IMG/VR virus record: IMGVR_UViG_3300011013_000123
Location: 1 to 20,273 of that record
DNA from: a virus
Direction: 5' to 3' (one strand)
Length of the DNA stretch: 20,273 nucleotides
The notes below the pieces were generated by a model. It made no database searches and was not told the origin of the DNA. It saw only the letters and a list, made by a program, of their open reading frames with translations. Below are positions 1-5,923 of this stretch, one piece after another. Numbering within the stretch: the stretch's first letter is position 1; the number at the start of each line of letters is the position of its first letter. The position numbers and the translations under genes were made by a program.

Positions 1-57
1 GTTTATAGTATACATTCCTCTCCCTCCCCCATAATTTTATAATAATAAAAACACCGT

Positions 58-73
58 AAATGAGTACATATAA
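58..73 (+). repeat. 16-bp direct repeat, copy 1
   Basis: The 16-mer AAATGAGTACATATAA occurs here and again, identically, at 374-389. This copy continues into T, completing a TATAAT hexamer at 69-74, although no good -35 box lies 17 bp upstream. Each copy also contains an ATG, but the frames close quickly (13 codons here). It could be a promoter element, a protein-binding site or a duplicated start of a lost gene. Confidence 0.6.
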
Positions 74-112
74 TGAATACATTAAAGGGTGGATACCATA
101 AAAACAAGAGGT

Positions 113-141
113 TTGACATTATAACACACTTGTGTTATAGT
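113..141 (+). promoter_or_regulatory. Tandem promoter 1, with palindrome in the spacer
   Basis: TTGACA (113-118) is followed by a 17-bp spacer and TATAGT (136-141). The spacer and the start of the -10 box are occupied by a perfect palindrome, ATAACACA-CT-TGTGTTAT (121-138), which looks like an operator for a dimeric regulator. The bases after the -10 box read CTGGG. No gene follows within reach. Confidence 0.6.
121..138. promoter_or_regulatory. Palindromic operator candidate
   Basis: Perfect 8-bp inverted repeat, ATAACACA and TGTGTTAT, separated by CT. It lies between the -35 and -10 boxes of the first tandem promoter and overlaps three bases of the -10 box, so a bound protein would block RNA polymerase. 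No regulator gene lies in this window. Confidence 0.5.
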
Positions 142-148
142 CTGGGAC

Positions 149-176
149 TTGACAAATCTAAATGTTGTTATATAGT
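149..176 (+). promoter_or_regulatory. Tandem promoter 2
   Basis: TTGACA (149-154), a 16-bp spacer and TATAGT (171-176). It begins 36 bp after the -35 box of the first tandem promoter, and both are followed by a CTGGG(A/T)C string leading into the next TTGAC box. This suggests duplication of a promoter unit. Confidence 0.55.
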
Positions 177-185
177 TTCTGGGTC

Positions 186-214
186 TTGACGGCAGGGGGG
201 TTTTGTTTTATAAA
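186..214 (+). promoter_or_regulatory. Tandem promoter 3 with G-rich discriminator
   Basis: TTGACG (186-191), a 17-bp spacer containing a G6 run, and TATAAA (209-214), beginning 37 bp after the second tandem promoter. The bases between the -10 box and the expected start (about 221) include six Gs (216-221). In bacteria generally, a GC-rich discriminator tends to make a promoter sensitive to growth rate and ppGpp; whether that holds here is inference. Confidence 0.5.
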
Positions 215-333
215 AGGGGGGCTAAATACAGTAGAAATACCACTAAGCAATTCCCATATTAATATGTATTACAATAAAATATAAAAAGAAATTTCGGGAA
301 CATAATAAAAGGAGTTCTATTCTTTGGAGATAC

Positions 334-359
334 TTCTATTATATATGTATTTAATAGAA
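334..359. repeat. AT-rich inverted repeat
   Basis: TTCTATTA (334-341) and TAATAGAA (352-359) are perfect 8-bp arms around a 10-nt loop. There is no T-run behind it, so it is not a terminator. It lies between the tandem promoters and the second 16-mer repeat, and could be RNA structure or a binding site. Confidence 0.4.
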
Positions 360-360
360 T

Positions 361-390
361 TTGACTTATCTTTAAATGAGTACATATAAG
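361..390 (+). promoter_or_regulatory. Weak promoter candidate overlapping the direct repeat
   Basis: TTGACT (361-366), an 18-bp spacer and TATAAG (385-390). The -10 part is inside the second copy of the 16-bp repeat. The spacing and last base are not ideal. No gene follows before the T-rich stretch at 435-441. Confidence 0.3.
374..389 (+). repeat. 16-bp direct repeat, copy 2
   Basis: Identical to 58-73. Here the repeat is continued by G, giving a TATAAG box at 385-390, with TTGACT 18 bp upstream at 361-366. The ATG inside (377) opens a frame of only 23 codons, which runs into the T-rich terminator candidate. Confidence 0.6.
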
Positions 391-399
391 AGTTCGCTT

Positions 400-441
400 G
401 TGATTACACTTCGCTCCATCTATAATCATTTCTGTTTTTTT
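400..441 (+). terminator. Weak intrinsic terminator candidate
   Basis: GTGATTA (400-406) can pair with TAATCAT (423-429), including one G-U pair, around a 16-nt loop. A run of seven Ts follows at 435-441 after a 5-nt gap. The stem is almost all A-T and therefore weak. If real, it would end transcripts from the tandem promoters after roughly 200 nt. Confidence 0.25.
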
Positions 442-452
442 AATTAAAAGAT

Positions 453-487
453 AAAGAAAAGAAAGGGTAAAGAAAAGAAAAGAAAAA
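453..487 (+). repeat. Polypurine tract with 12-nt direct repeat
   Basis: AAAGAAAAGAAA occurs at 453-464 and again at 469-480 (16-bp period), within a nearly unbroken purine run broken only by a T at 468. Short direct repeats near terminase genes can be small-terminase binding sites in phages, but nothing here proves that role. Confidence 0.4.
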
Positions 488-635
488 GCCCCTATGGAAA
501 AACAAAATTACTATCTACTAAGCTTATGTTTTTTTTAATCATTGCTAAGCAATAGTAAAAGGTTATCCCAAGTAGGACCATCCATTTTTTATTCTCACCA
601 ATATTCAACTAAACCCATTCTTTAGCTATGTACCC

Positions 636-664
636 ATTATATCATATTCCAAACAATTTGTCAA
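636..664 (-). promoter_or_regulatory. Leftward sigma70-type promoter
   Basis: On the minus strand: TTGACA (664-659), a 17-bp spacer and TATAAT (641-636), a full consensus match with expected start near 629. It points away from the late genes, into DNA with no convincing minus-strand gene inside the window. It may drive a gene beyond the left edge, a short peptide or an untranslated RNA. Its -35 box forms a 9-bp inverted repeat (658-666 with 685-693) with that of the rightward promoter next to it. Confidence 0.6.
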
Positions 665-686
665 GTATTAATTTATAAAAAAACAC

Positions 687-715
687 TTGACAATTTATAA
701 ATATTATGATATAAT
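687..715 (+). promoter_or_regulatory. Late promoter of the packaging genes
   Basis: TTGACA (687-692), exactly 17 bp, TATAAT (710-715), with an extended -10 TGA at 707-709. This is a perfect consensus. The base expected to be +1 is 722, the A of the ATG of the first gene, so the message should be leaderless. The direct repeat AATTTATAAA (670-679 and 692-701) and the inverted -35 boxes around it could let one protein control both directions. Confidence 0.85.
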
Positions 716-721
716 ATAAGA

Positions 722-1012
722 ATGATTAAAAAAGATAATAAAAGTTTTGAAGTTTACTTCAAGGGTGAGGTTAAGCGTTTGCAATTAACAATACAAGATG
801 TTCCTATTTACAAGTCTCCAAAAGACAAGGAAACATTAGTCGGAAATAAGCCTACAATCTTTGGCACATTACAATTATTTAAGAAAGGCGACAAAAAGAA
901 AGTAAAGAATGTAAACTTTACTTTACCATTTAGTAATAACAAAGATTTCCAAAGCCAGATATTGGCTATGATAGAAGAGGCTCTTAGCTTATATCACAAA
1001 AAGAATGGATAA
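722..1012 (+). CDS. Hypothetical small protein at head of packaging operon
   Basis: A 96-residue, lysine-rich protein that I do not recognise. It has no signal peptide or membrane segment. The middle (about residues 25-70) alternates hydrophobic and polar residues in a way that suggests beta strands; the C-terminus (about 75-93) looks helical. The start is fixed by the perfect promoter whose expected transcription start is this ATG; there is no ribosome-binding site because there is almost no leader. Its last 8 nt overlap the start of the small terminase gene, so the two are translationally linked. First place in the packaging operon fits a small virion or packaging accessory protein, but no function can be read from the sequence. 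Confidence 0.75.
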   Translation: MIKKDNKSFEVYFKGEVKRLQLTIQDVPIYKSPKDKETLVGNKPTIFGTLQLFKKGDKKKVKNVNFTLPFSNNKDFQSQILAMIEEALSLYHKKNG

Positions 1013-1682
1013 AAAAGATATTAAAATTGATAAAGACAAACTAAGACCTGAAGATTTAGAAAGTAGAAAAATCATTACATTAGATGATGGTTCTCTTGAA
1101 GAGGTTTATATCTCAAGGGCTGGTAATATTGTTACAGACCCTAAAAATAGGAACTCATTAGTCGATATAAATGAGAGAAAAACAAAAAGAGAGAAGTGTT
1201 GGGAAGAATATGTTAAAACTTGGAGGGCAGGAGAGCCTTCTGCTAGAAAGGCTGCTATTATAGCTGGATATGCCCCAAATACAGCTATTAATATAACAAA
1301 AATGAAGTGGTTTAAGGATAAGAAGAAAAAGCTACGTAGGAGTGCAATGATGACAAATGCAGAGAAAAACCTAGCTAGAGTCCTAAGAATGAACTTTTCA
1401 GAGATGAAACTACAAGAAGATGGCTCAGAAAAGGAAGTTGTAGACAAAGACATCTTAAAAGCCGTTATAGACGTTTCTAAGACAGTTGTAACCACATTAG
1501 GTAAAGATGAAGGATATTCCACTAAAACAGAGGTTAAAGGTGACATGAGTGGAGAAATAAAGATTAACTCTGTATCTTATGCAGATGTTCCTACAGAGGT
1601 TGAAAACAAAATAGTAGACAATTCTGTAAAGGTCATAGAGGGTGAAATATTAAAAGAAATGAAAAATAAAGATAATGGCTAA
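1005..1682 (+). CDS. terS: Terminase small subunit
   Basis: A 225-aa protein read as the DNA-recognition subunit of the packaging motor: in the family it binds the packaging start on concatemeric DNA and hands it to the large terminase. Residues about 64-105 have the layout of the N-terminal helix-turn-helix domain of phage small terminases (a WEEYVKTW helix, then GEPSARKAAIIAGYAPNT, then a helix ending in a WFK motif). Residues 105-165 look helical and basic then acidic, suiting an oligomerisation region. The C-terminal part (170-225) is polar and probably contacts the large subunit. An extra N-terminal stretch of about 60 residues precedes the helix-turn-helix. It overlaps both neighbours by 8 nt, and sits directly before terL, which strongly supports the call. 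There is no Shine-Dalgarno sequence. Confidence 0.85.
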   Translation: MDKKDIKIDKDKLRPEDLESRKIITLDDGSLEEVYISRAGNIVTDPKNRNSLVDINERKTKREKCWEEYVKTWRAGEPSARKAAIIAGYAPNTAINITKMKWFKDKKKKLRRSAMMTNAEKNLARVLRMNFSEMKLQEDGSEKEVVDKDILKAVIDVSKTVVTTLGKDEGYSTKTEVKGDMSGEIKINSVSYADVPTEVENKIVDNSVKVIEGEILKEMKNKDNG

Positions 1683-2964
1683 AGAAGTTACACTACCATA
1701 TAAGTTCAAACCAAGAAAATATCAGATTCCTATCTTAAAAGCTTGGGATTCTGGTATTAAAAGGCTATTTTGGGTTGCTCACAGGCGTTCTGGTAAAGAT
1801 AAGACTATATTTGCTAATTTACCAAAGAAAATGATGGAAAGAGTTGGAACTTATTACTATTTTCTTCCTACTTATTCACAGGCTAAGAAGGTTATTTGGA
1901 CAGGAGCTGATAAATCAGGATTCAAATTCCTAAATCACTTCCCAAAAGAGATTGTAAAGAGTATAAATCAGTCAGATATGATAATAGAACTAATAAATGG
2001 TTCTATTTTACAGATGGTTGGTGCGGATAATATTGATAGAATTGTTGGAACAAACCCTATTGGTGTTGTTTTTTCAGAGTATTCCCTTATGAAGCCAGAA
2101 GTCTGGAGCTTTATTACTCCTATTTTAAGAGAAAACGAAGGTTGGGCTGTTTTTATAATGACTCCCCGTGGAACTAACCACGCTTGGGACTTAATGCAAG
2201 ATATAAAGGATAAAAAGAACTGGTTTTGTGAAGTATTAACAGTTGACGAAACTAAAGCTCTTACAAAGGAAGCCCTACAAGAGGCTAGAGATGAAATGCC
2301 ACACGATTTGTTTCAACAGGAGTATTATTGTAAATTCTTGGATAATGGTTTGGGCTTCTTTAAGAGGGTAGATGAAAATACTTATAAACAAGAAGAATAT
2401 CAGCCCAAAGATTTGGCAATGTATCAGCTTGGAGTGGACCTAGCTAAATATAATGACTTTACTGTAATCTCTCCATTTAATCTTAATGATTTTCATTTAT
2501 TAAAACAGGACTCTTTTAACCAGATGGATTACAACTTACAGAAGGCTAGAATAGAGAATGCTTATTTGAAGCATAATAAAGGAATGATTGTAATTGACTC
2601 TACTGGTGTAGGAGAACCAGTCTTTGATGACTTAAATTCTAGGGGTATGAATATCACACCATTCAGATTTAATAAGACAAGTAGAACAGACTTACTTCGA
2701 AACTTACAGATATTATTAGAGCAGGATAAGATAAAAATACCCGATGATGAGGTTCTAATAAATGAGTTGAAGTCAATGACTTATGAATTAAGCAATTCAG
2801 GAAGCACATTAATAAAAGTGCCAGATGGTAAACACGACGATAGAATTATGTCTTTAGCACTAGCTGTTTGGAAAATTCCACAAAATCCAATTAGGGTAAA
2901 TAGCTATACAAATCAAGGGGTTTATGGTGGAGTTGACCCAATGTATCCTGAAATAGGATTTTAA
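1675..2964 (+). CDS. terL: Terminase large subunit (packaging ATPase/nuclease)
   Basis: The motor that pumps DNA into the prohead and cuts the concatemer; 429 aa, within the usual size range. The N-terminal ATPase shows a Walker A motif (AHRRSGKDKT, residues 35-44), a Walker B-like strand ending in Ser-Glu (VVFSEY, 131-136) and the coupling motif MTPRGTNHAW (162-171). The C-terminal RNase H-like nuclease has the expected acidic residues: Asp255 in GVDLAKYNDFTV, Asp308 in VIDSTGVGEP, and Asp388-Asp389 in GKHDDRIMSLALA. All catalytic positions appear intact, so the enzyme should be active. The start overlaps terS by 8 nt. The stop is followed after 13 bp by the portal promoter, so the packaging operon may simply read through; no terminator is visible. 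Confidence 0.96.
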   Translation: MAKEVTLPYKFKPRKYQIPILKAWDSGIKRLFWVAHRRSGKDKTIFANLPKKMMERVGTYYYFLPTYSQAKKVIWTGADKSGFKFLNHFPKEIVKSINQSDMIIELINGSILQMVGADNIDRIVGTNPIGVVFSEYSLMKPEVWSFITPILRENEGWAVFIMTPRGTNHAWDLMQDIKDKKNWFCEVLTVDETKALTKEALQEARDEMPHDLFQQEYYCKFLDNGLGFFKRVDENTYKQEEYQPKDLAMYQLGVDLAKYNDFTVISPFNLNDFHLLKQDSFNQMDYNLQKARIENAYLKHNKGMIVIDSTGVGEPVFDDLNSRGMNITPFRFNKTSRTDLLRNLQILLEQDKIKIPDDEVLINELKSMTYELSNSGSTLIKVPDGKHDDRIMSLALAVWKIPQNPIRVNSYTNQGVYGGVDPMYPEIGF

Positions 2965-2977
2965 TTTAGAAAAAGAC

Positions 2978-3006
2978 TTGACAAATAATTAAAAGTATGT
3001 TATACT
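2978..3006 (+). promoter_or_regulatory. Late promoter of the head module
   Basis: TTGACA (2978-2983), 17 bp, TATACT (3001-3006). Its -35 box and the next bases (TTGACAAATAATTAAAA) match the promoter at 9241 at all but one position. Expected start is near 3013, giving a short A/T-rich leader of about 22 nt with no Shine-Dalgarno sequence. A second TATAAT at 3014-3019 has no matching -35 box. Confidence 0.8.
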
Positions 3007-3034
3007 GTGTAAGTATAATCTAATAAAAAATTAA

Positions 3035-4726
3035 ATGCAAGATAAAACACAAATAATTGCAGACCATCTTAGAGACAAACAGGAGTCTGTTGATTTCAAA
3101 AGACGTAGGTTTGAACAATGGAATGAGAACTATTCTCTTTTTAGAGATAAGGTGAATACAAACAGACTAACACAAAGACAGCCTGTTAATGTTCCTATTG
3201 TAAGAGAGACAATTTCAAGTTGGATTTCTAAAATAGATGAACCACCAAAATTAAAATATGAAACTAGGGGTAATTCCCACAAAGATAAAACAGGAGAGAT
3301 TTTACTTAATGAGCTTTATAGATATTACTACCAATTACTTAAACTCGATATTCTTGATAATATGGAGAAAAAGGTTGTTGGACTTCAAGGAAGAAGCTTC
3401 AAGAAAATTGGAATGTATCGGAACAAGATTTTCATTGACTTGATTGACCCTTATGATATTGAAGTAGACCCTAGGGTTAATCCACTAGATTTATCTTCCG
3501 CTGACTATATAATCCACACACACATTTATCGTCCATTAAAAAAGATTCTAGCTGACCCTAAATATACTAAGGAGGGTAAGAATGAATTAAAACAATATTT
3601 AGATACAGAAAATGGAATTATAAGAGCAAAGGGTGATACTGAAGCATTTAATGATAAAAAAGAAAGATTAGAAAACCTAGGAGTTGATAATTATGATGAA
3701 TATAGTGGTGCTGGAGTAAAAATAGAACTTAATGAATCATACAAACTTGTTTGGAATAAAGAAAAGAATAAGTTCGAACGAAGACTAAGAGTTATTGCTG
3801 CAGATTCTATTGTTCTTTCAGATTTGGAATTAAAAGAAGCAACTGGTTCTAGTAGGCTTCCAATAGTTACTTGGGCTTCAGACCCAGACTCTGTTGATTT
3901 CTGGTCAGATGGTATTGCTGATAATGTAAGAACATTTAATAAGATTACCAATATGTATATTTCTCAAGACTTAGAGAATAGAACTTATGCAAACTTTGGT
4001 ATGTATTTCTTTAATACCCTTAATGGAACTTTCCAACCTAGAGCATTTGACCCTAAGCCTTTCGGAATGTATGGAGTTCCAGGAAATCCAGATGAAATAA
4101 TTAAACAGGTAAAGATTGAAAAACTAAATGATACTGCTAACCAGATTAGTTGGCTAAAGAATCTAATTCAGTCTTCAGTTGCCCAAACTCCAACAGAAAG
4201 AGGTGTTAAACAACCAGGAGAACAAACACTAGGACAAGTTCAGATTCAGTTATCTCAGTCTAAAGGAATAAACCAAGTAGTATCTAAAAACTATAGAGCA
4301 GCTTGGAAAGAACTAGGAATGATTTTTTATGACTTATTAAAGAATAATTCGAATGGAACTATAAAGATTTCTAAAAAGGGCGGAGATGGAAACTACTATT
4401 CAAAAGACGTTTCAAGTTCTGATTTTATTTCAAAAGAAGGATATGAAGTTGTTGTTGAAACACAAGCAGAAGCAAGTGTAGCTGATGACTTCGACTTGAA
4501 GAAGATTCAGTATATTAAGAACTCATTTGCAAATAACCCAGTAGCAATAGAAATAGCTAAAAAGAAAGAGTTGGAATTACTTGATTTCTCTACAGCAGAG
4601 ATAGAAGCTATTATGTCAGCCGAGAATCCACAACAACCATTGAATACTCCACAAGAAGCACCAAGTAAAGTAAATAATCCACAAGATAGTATTATTAGCA
4701 CTAATGCAAATCAACAAAATATATGA
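3035..4726 (+). CDS. Portal protein
   Basis: A 563-aa protein read as the dodecameric ring at the capsid vertex through which DNA passes. Support: its place between terL and the scaffold/capsid genes, its size, and portal-type features. These include an N-terminal helical segment with aromatic residues (RRRFEQWNENYSLFRDK, 23-39), the VPIVRETISSWISKI helix (53-67), the GLQGRSFKKIGMY strand-turn (116-128) leading into DPYDIEVDPRVNP (138-150), and a long helical region (about 370-445) with the Gln-rich QTLGQVQIQLSQSKGI, suiting the stem and wing. The Gln/Asn/Pro-rich tail (after about 530) looks disordered. It is shorter than the P22 portal (about 725 aa). It is the only gene here ending in TGA, and overlaps the next start by 4 nt (ATGA). 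Confidence 0.88.
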   Translation: MQDKTQIIADHLRDKQESVDFKRRRFEQWNENYSLFRDKVNTNRLTQRQPVNVPIVRETISSWISKIDEPPKLKYETRGNSHKDKTGEILLNELYRYYYQLLKLDILDNMEKKVVGLQGRSFKKIGMYRNKIFIDLIDPYDIEVDPRVNPLDLSSADYIIHTHIYRPLKKILADPKYTKEGKNELKQYLDTENGIIRAKGDTEAFNDKKERLENLGVDNYDEYSGAGVKIELNESYKLVWNKEKNKFERRLRVIAADSIVLSDLELKEATGSSRLPIVTWASDPDSVDFWSDGIADNVRTFNKITNMYISQDLENRTYANFGMYFFNTLNGTFQPRAFDPKPFGMYGVPGNPDEIIKQVKIEKLNDTANQISWLKNLIQSSVAQTPTERGVKQPGEQTLGQVQIQLSQSKGINQVVSKNYRAAWKELGMIFYDLLKNNSNGTIKISKKGGDGNYYSKDVSSSDFISKEGYEVVVETQAEASVADDFDLKKIQYIKNSFANNPVAIEIAKKKELELLDFSTAEIEAIMSAENPQQPLNTPQEAPSKVNNPQDSIISTNANQQNI

Positions 4727-5040
4727 GGCTAAAAAATGAATTAAAAAAAATAGGAATAAACTCTTTTGAAGAGTTGAACCCAGAAGAAAAGAAAACATAT
4801 AGAGAGTGGGAAGAAGCTTTATCAGGAAGGAAGATTACCCAGAAAGAATATCAAGATTGGTTAGCTTATGAGCTTGATATGGCTGTTTCACGATTAACAG
4901 AAATTAATCTCTCTAAAGAAGATGAAATCTTTAGAAAGGTTGAAGTTCGTTTTATTAAAAAGATATTAAACTTTATTAATGGTCCAAAGATTGAAAAGCA
5001 GTTTGCTGAAAAATCTATTGCACAATTAACAAAGAAGTAA
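4723..5040 (+). CDS. Hypothetical small helical protein between portal and scaffold
   Basis: A 105-aa, charged, mostly helical protein without membrane segments. Residues 16-45 (NPEEKKTYREWEEALSGRKI and following) resemble short helical hypothetical proteins seen between portal and scaffold genes in phages, but I cannot name a function. The start overlaps the portal stop (ATGA), so it is probably translated by re-initiation from portal. Likely roles are a portal- or scaffold-associated assembly factor; this rests on position only. Confidence 0.75.
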   Translation: MRLKNELKKIGINSFEELNPEEKKTYREWEEALSGRKITQKEYQDWLAYELDMAVSRLTEINLSKEDEIFRKVEVRFIKKILNFINGPKIEKQFAEKSIAQLTKK

Positions 5041-5059
5041 TATGTGGTTATAGTACCAC
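5026..5059 (+). promoter_or_regulatory. Promoter candidate with dyad around its -10 box
   Basis: TTAACA (5026-5031), a 17-bp spacer and TATAGT (5049-5054). The -10 box is flanked exactly by a 5-bp inverted repeat, GTGGT (5044-5048) and ACCAC (5055-5059). It could boost scaffold and capsid expression, with the expected start near 5061 and a leader of about 56 nt. The dyad might instead form a small hairpin in read-through RNA. Confidence 0.4.
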
Positions 5060-5116
5060 TCAAAAGCTAATTACAAATTAATATGCCAAACCTTAGAAAT
5101 AAGACGGCTTAATATT

Positions 5117-5878
5117 ATGGAAGAAAAAGAAGCAAACTCCGTAGTTGAAAAAGTTGAGGACGCTAAAGAAGTAAACCCTCAAGAAAACAACAAAGGAACG
5201 CAAGAGAAGGAAACTCCAAACCCAACAGTAGAAAATGTCGCTTCTACTATTGATTACTCAAAAAAGTTTAGCGAGTCTTCAAAAGAAGCTCAACGTCTCT
5301 TAAATGAGAATAAAAAGCTTAAAGAAGAACTCGAGCTAAAAGACAAGGTTGTTGAGGAAACCCAACACCAAAACATAGATAACCTATATCCTGGGTTTGA
5401 GAACCTTGATGAAAGTGAAAAGGAAAATCTAATCGCGTATACAGATAGTGTTACTAGACGGGCGGCAGAAACCCTACAAAAAGACCCTGCTTATGCTTTT
5501 GCTCAAAAACAATATCACGAGAATAGATGGAACTTAGCACTAGAAGCAACTCTTAAAAAATTCCCAGAATTAGCAAAATCTAAAGATGAATTCAAAAGCA
5601 AATACTTTAATCCTTCAAATGTTCCTGAGAATATTGAAGAGGTATTAGAAGGAGTTGCTAAGATACACCTTTTTGATAAAGCTAAGGAAATAGGTGCTAA
5701 AGAATCTCAAGAAAAAAGTAAACAAGTTGATTTAGAACGTACTACTGCTGGAGACAAACCAGACTCCTCAGTACACCGAACGTTGGATGACTGGATGCAC
5801 ATGCAAAAAGAAGACCCCGCTAGGTTTAGAAAACTTTCTAAAGAATTCAACAAGGATATGGCTTCTGGGAAGATTTAG
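5117..5878 (+). CDS. Scaffolding protein
   Basis: A 253-aa, strongly charged protein directly before the capsid gene. The first 45 residues are acidic and low-complexity, residues about 55-83 form a predicted coiled coil (heptad-like LLNENKKLKEELELKDK), the middle is helical (100-200), and the C-terminus (about 232-252, DPARFRKLSKEFNKDMASGK) is a short basic helix. Acidic helical body plus basic C-terminal helix is the layout of phage scaffolding proteins, in which the C-terminal end binds coat subunits during procapsid assembly and the protein then leaves. No protease motif is visible. The start follows TTAATATT, the same bases that precede the ATG at 16026, and no Shine-Dalgarno sequence. 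The call rests on position and composition. Confidence 0.75.
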   Translation: MEEKEANSVVEKVEDAKEVNPQENNKGTQEKETPNPTVENVASTIDYSKKFSESSKEAQRLLNENKKLKEELELKDKVVEETQHQNIDNLYPGFENLDESEKENLIAYTDSVTRRAAETLQKDPAYAFAQKQYHENRWNLALEATLKKFPELAKSKDEFKSKYFNPSNVPENIEEVLEGVAKIHLFDKAKEIGAKESQEKSKQVDLERTTAGDKPDSSVHRTLDDWMHMQKEDPARFRKLSKEFNKDMASGKI

Positions 5879-5893
5879 TTAAAAATTCTATGT

Positions 5894-5899
5894 TATTAT
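5894..5899 (+). promoter_or_regulatory. Possible extended -10 before the capsid gene
   Basis: TGT-TATTAT (5891-5899) has the form of an extended -10 element 19 bp before the capsid start codon at 5924-5926 counting from the end of the hexamer to the ATG region. No matching -35 box is present 17 bp upstream. The capsid gene is expected to be strongly expressed, so a local promoter is plausible but weakly supported. Confidence 0.2.
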
Positions 5900-5923
5900 T
5901 AAATATTAATTTAATTTAACAAA

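Larger units (their letters stand above)
1..721. other. Non-coding regulatory region left of the late genes
   Basis: No convincing gene lies here; the open frames are short and unsupported. The stretch holds a 16-bp direct repeat (58-73, 374-389), three tandem rightward promoters (113-214), a further promoter candidate (361-390), an AT-rich hairpin (334-359), a weak terminator candidate (400-441), a polypurine direct repeat (453-487), a small palindrome (541-553) and divergent promoters (636-664 leftward, 687-715 rightward). A C-rich run at 21-30 and two G6 runs at 195-200 and 216-221 stand out in AT-rich DNA. Lying directly ahead of the terminase genes, it is a reasonable place for a packaging start (cos or pac) and for the switch between early and late transcription. 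That role is inferred from position only. Confidence 0.7.

Noticed and set aside
1-15. Minus-strand ATG at 15 with a purine-rich, SD-like run upstream (16-30), open at the left edge
   Set aside because: Only five codons are visible and no other gene here uses an SD sequence, so a divergent gene cannot be supported from this window.
58-390. CRISPR-like array from the repeated strings in the left region
   Set aside because: Only two copies of the 16-mer, 316 bp apart, and the 36-bp period of the tandem promoters is explained by -35 and -10 boxes, not by conserved repeats with unique spacers.
259-429. 56-codon minus-strand frame starting MIIDGAKCNHKRT in the left non-coding region
   Set aside because: Composition is not protein-like, it runs through the hairpin and repeat, and has no start signal of its own; the leftward promoter at 636-664 is over 200 nt away. 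Possible but unsupported.
529-553. T8 run plus ATTGC-TAA-GCAAT palindrome as a terminator
   Set aside because: On the plus strand the T-run comes before the palindrome, and on the minus strand the palindrome is followed by A's, so neither orientation gives a terminator.
1106-1546. 146-aa minus-strand open frame inside the small terminase gene
   Set aside because: It is the mirror of a well-supported gene, has Ser/Leu/Phe-rich composition typical of antisense frames, and has no promoter.
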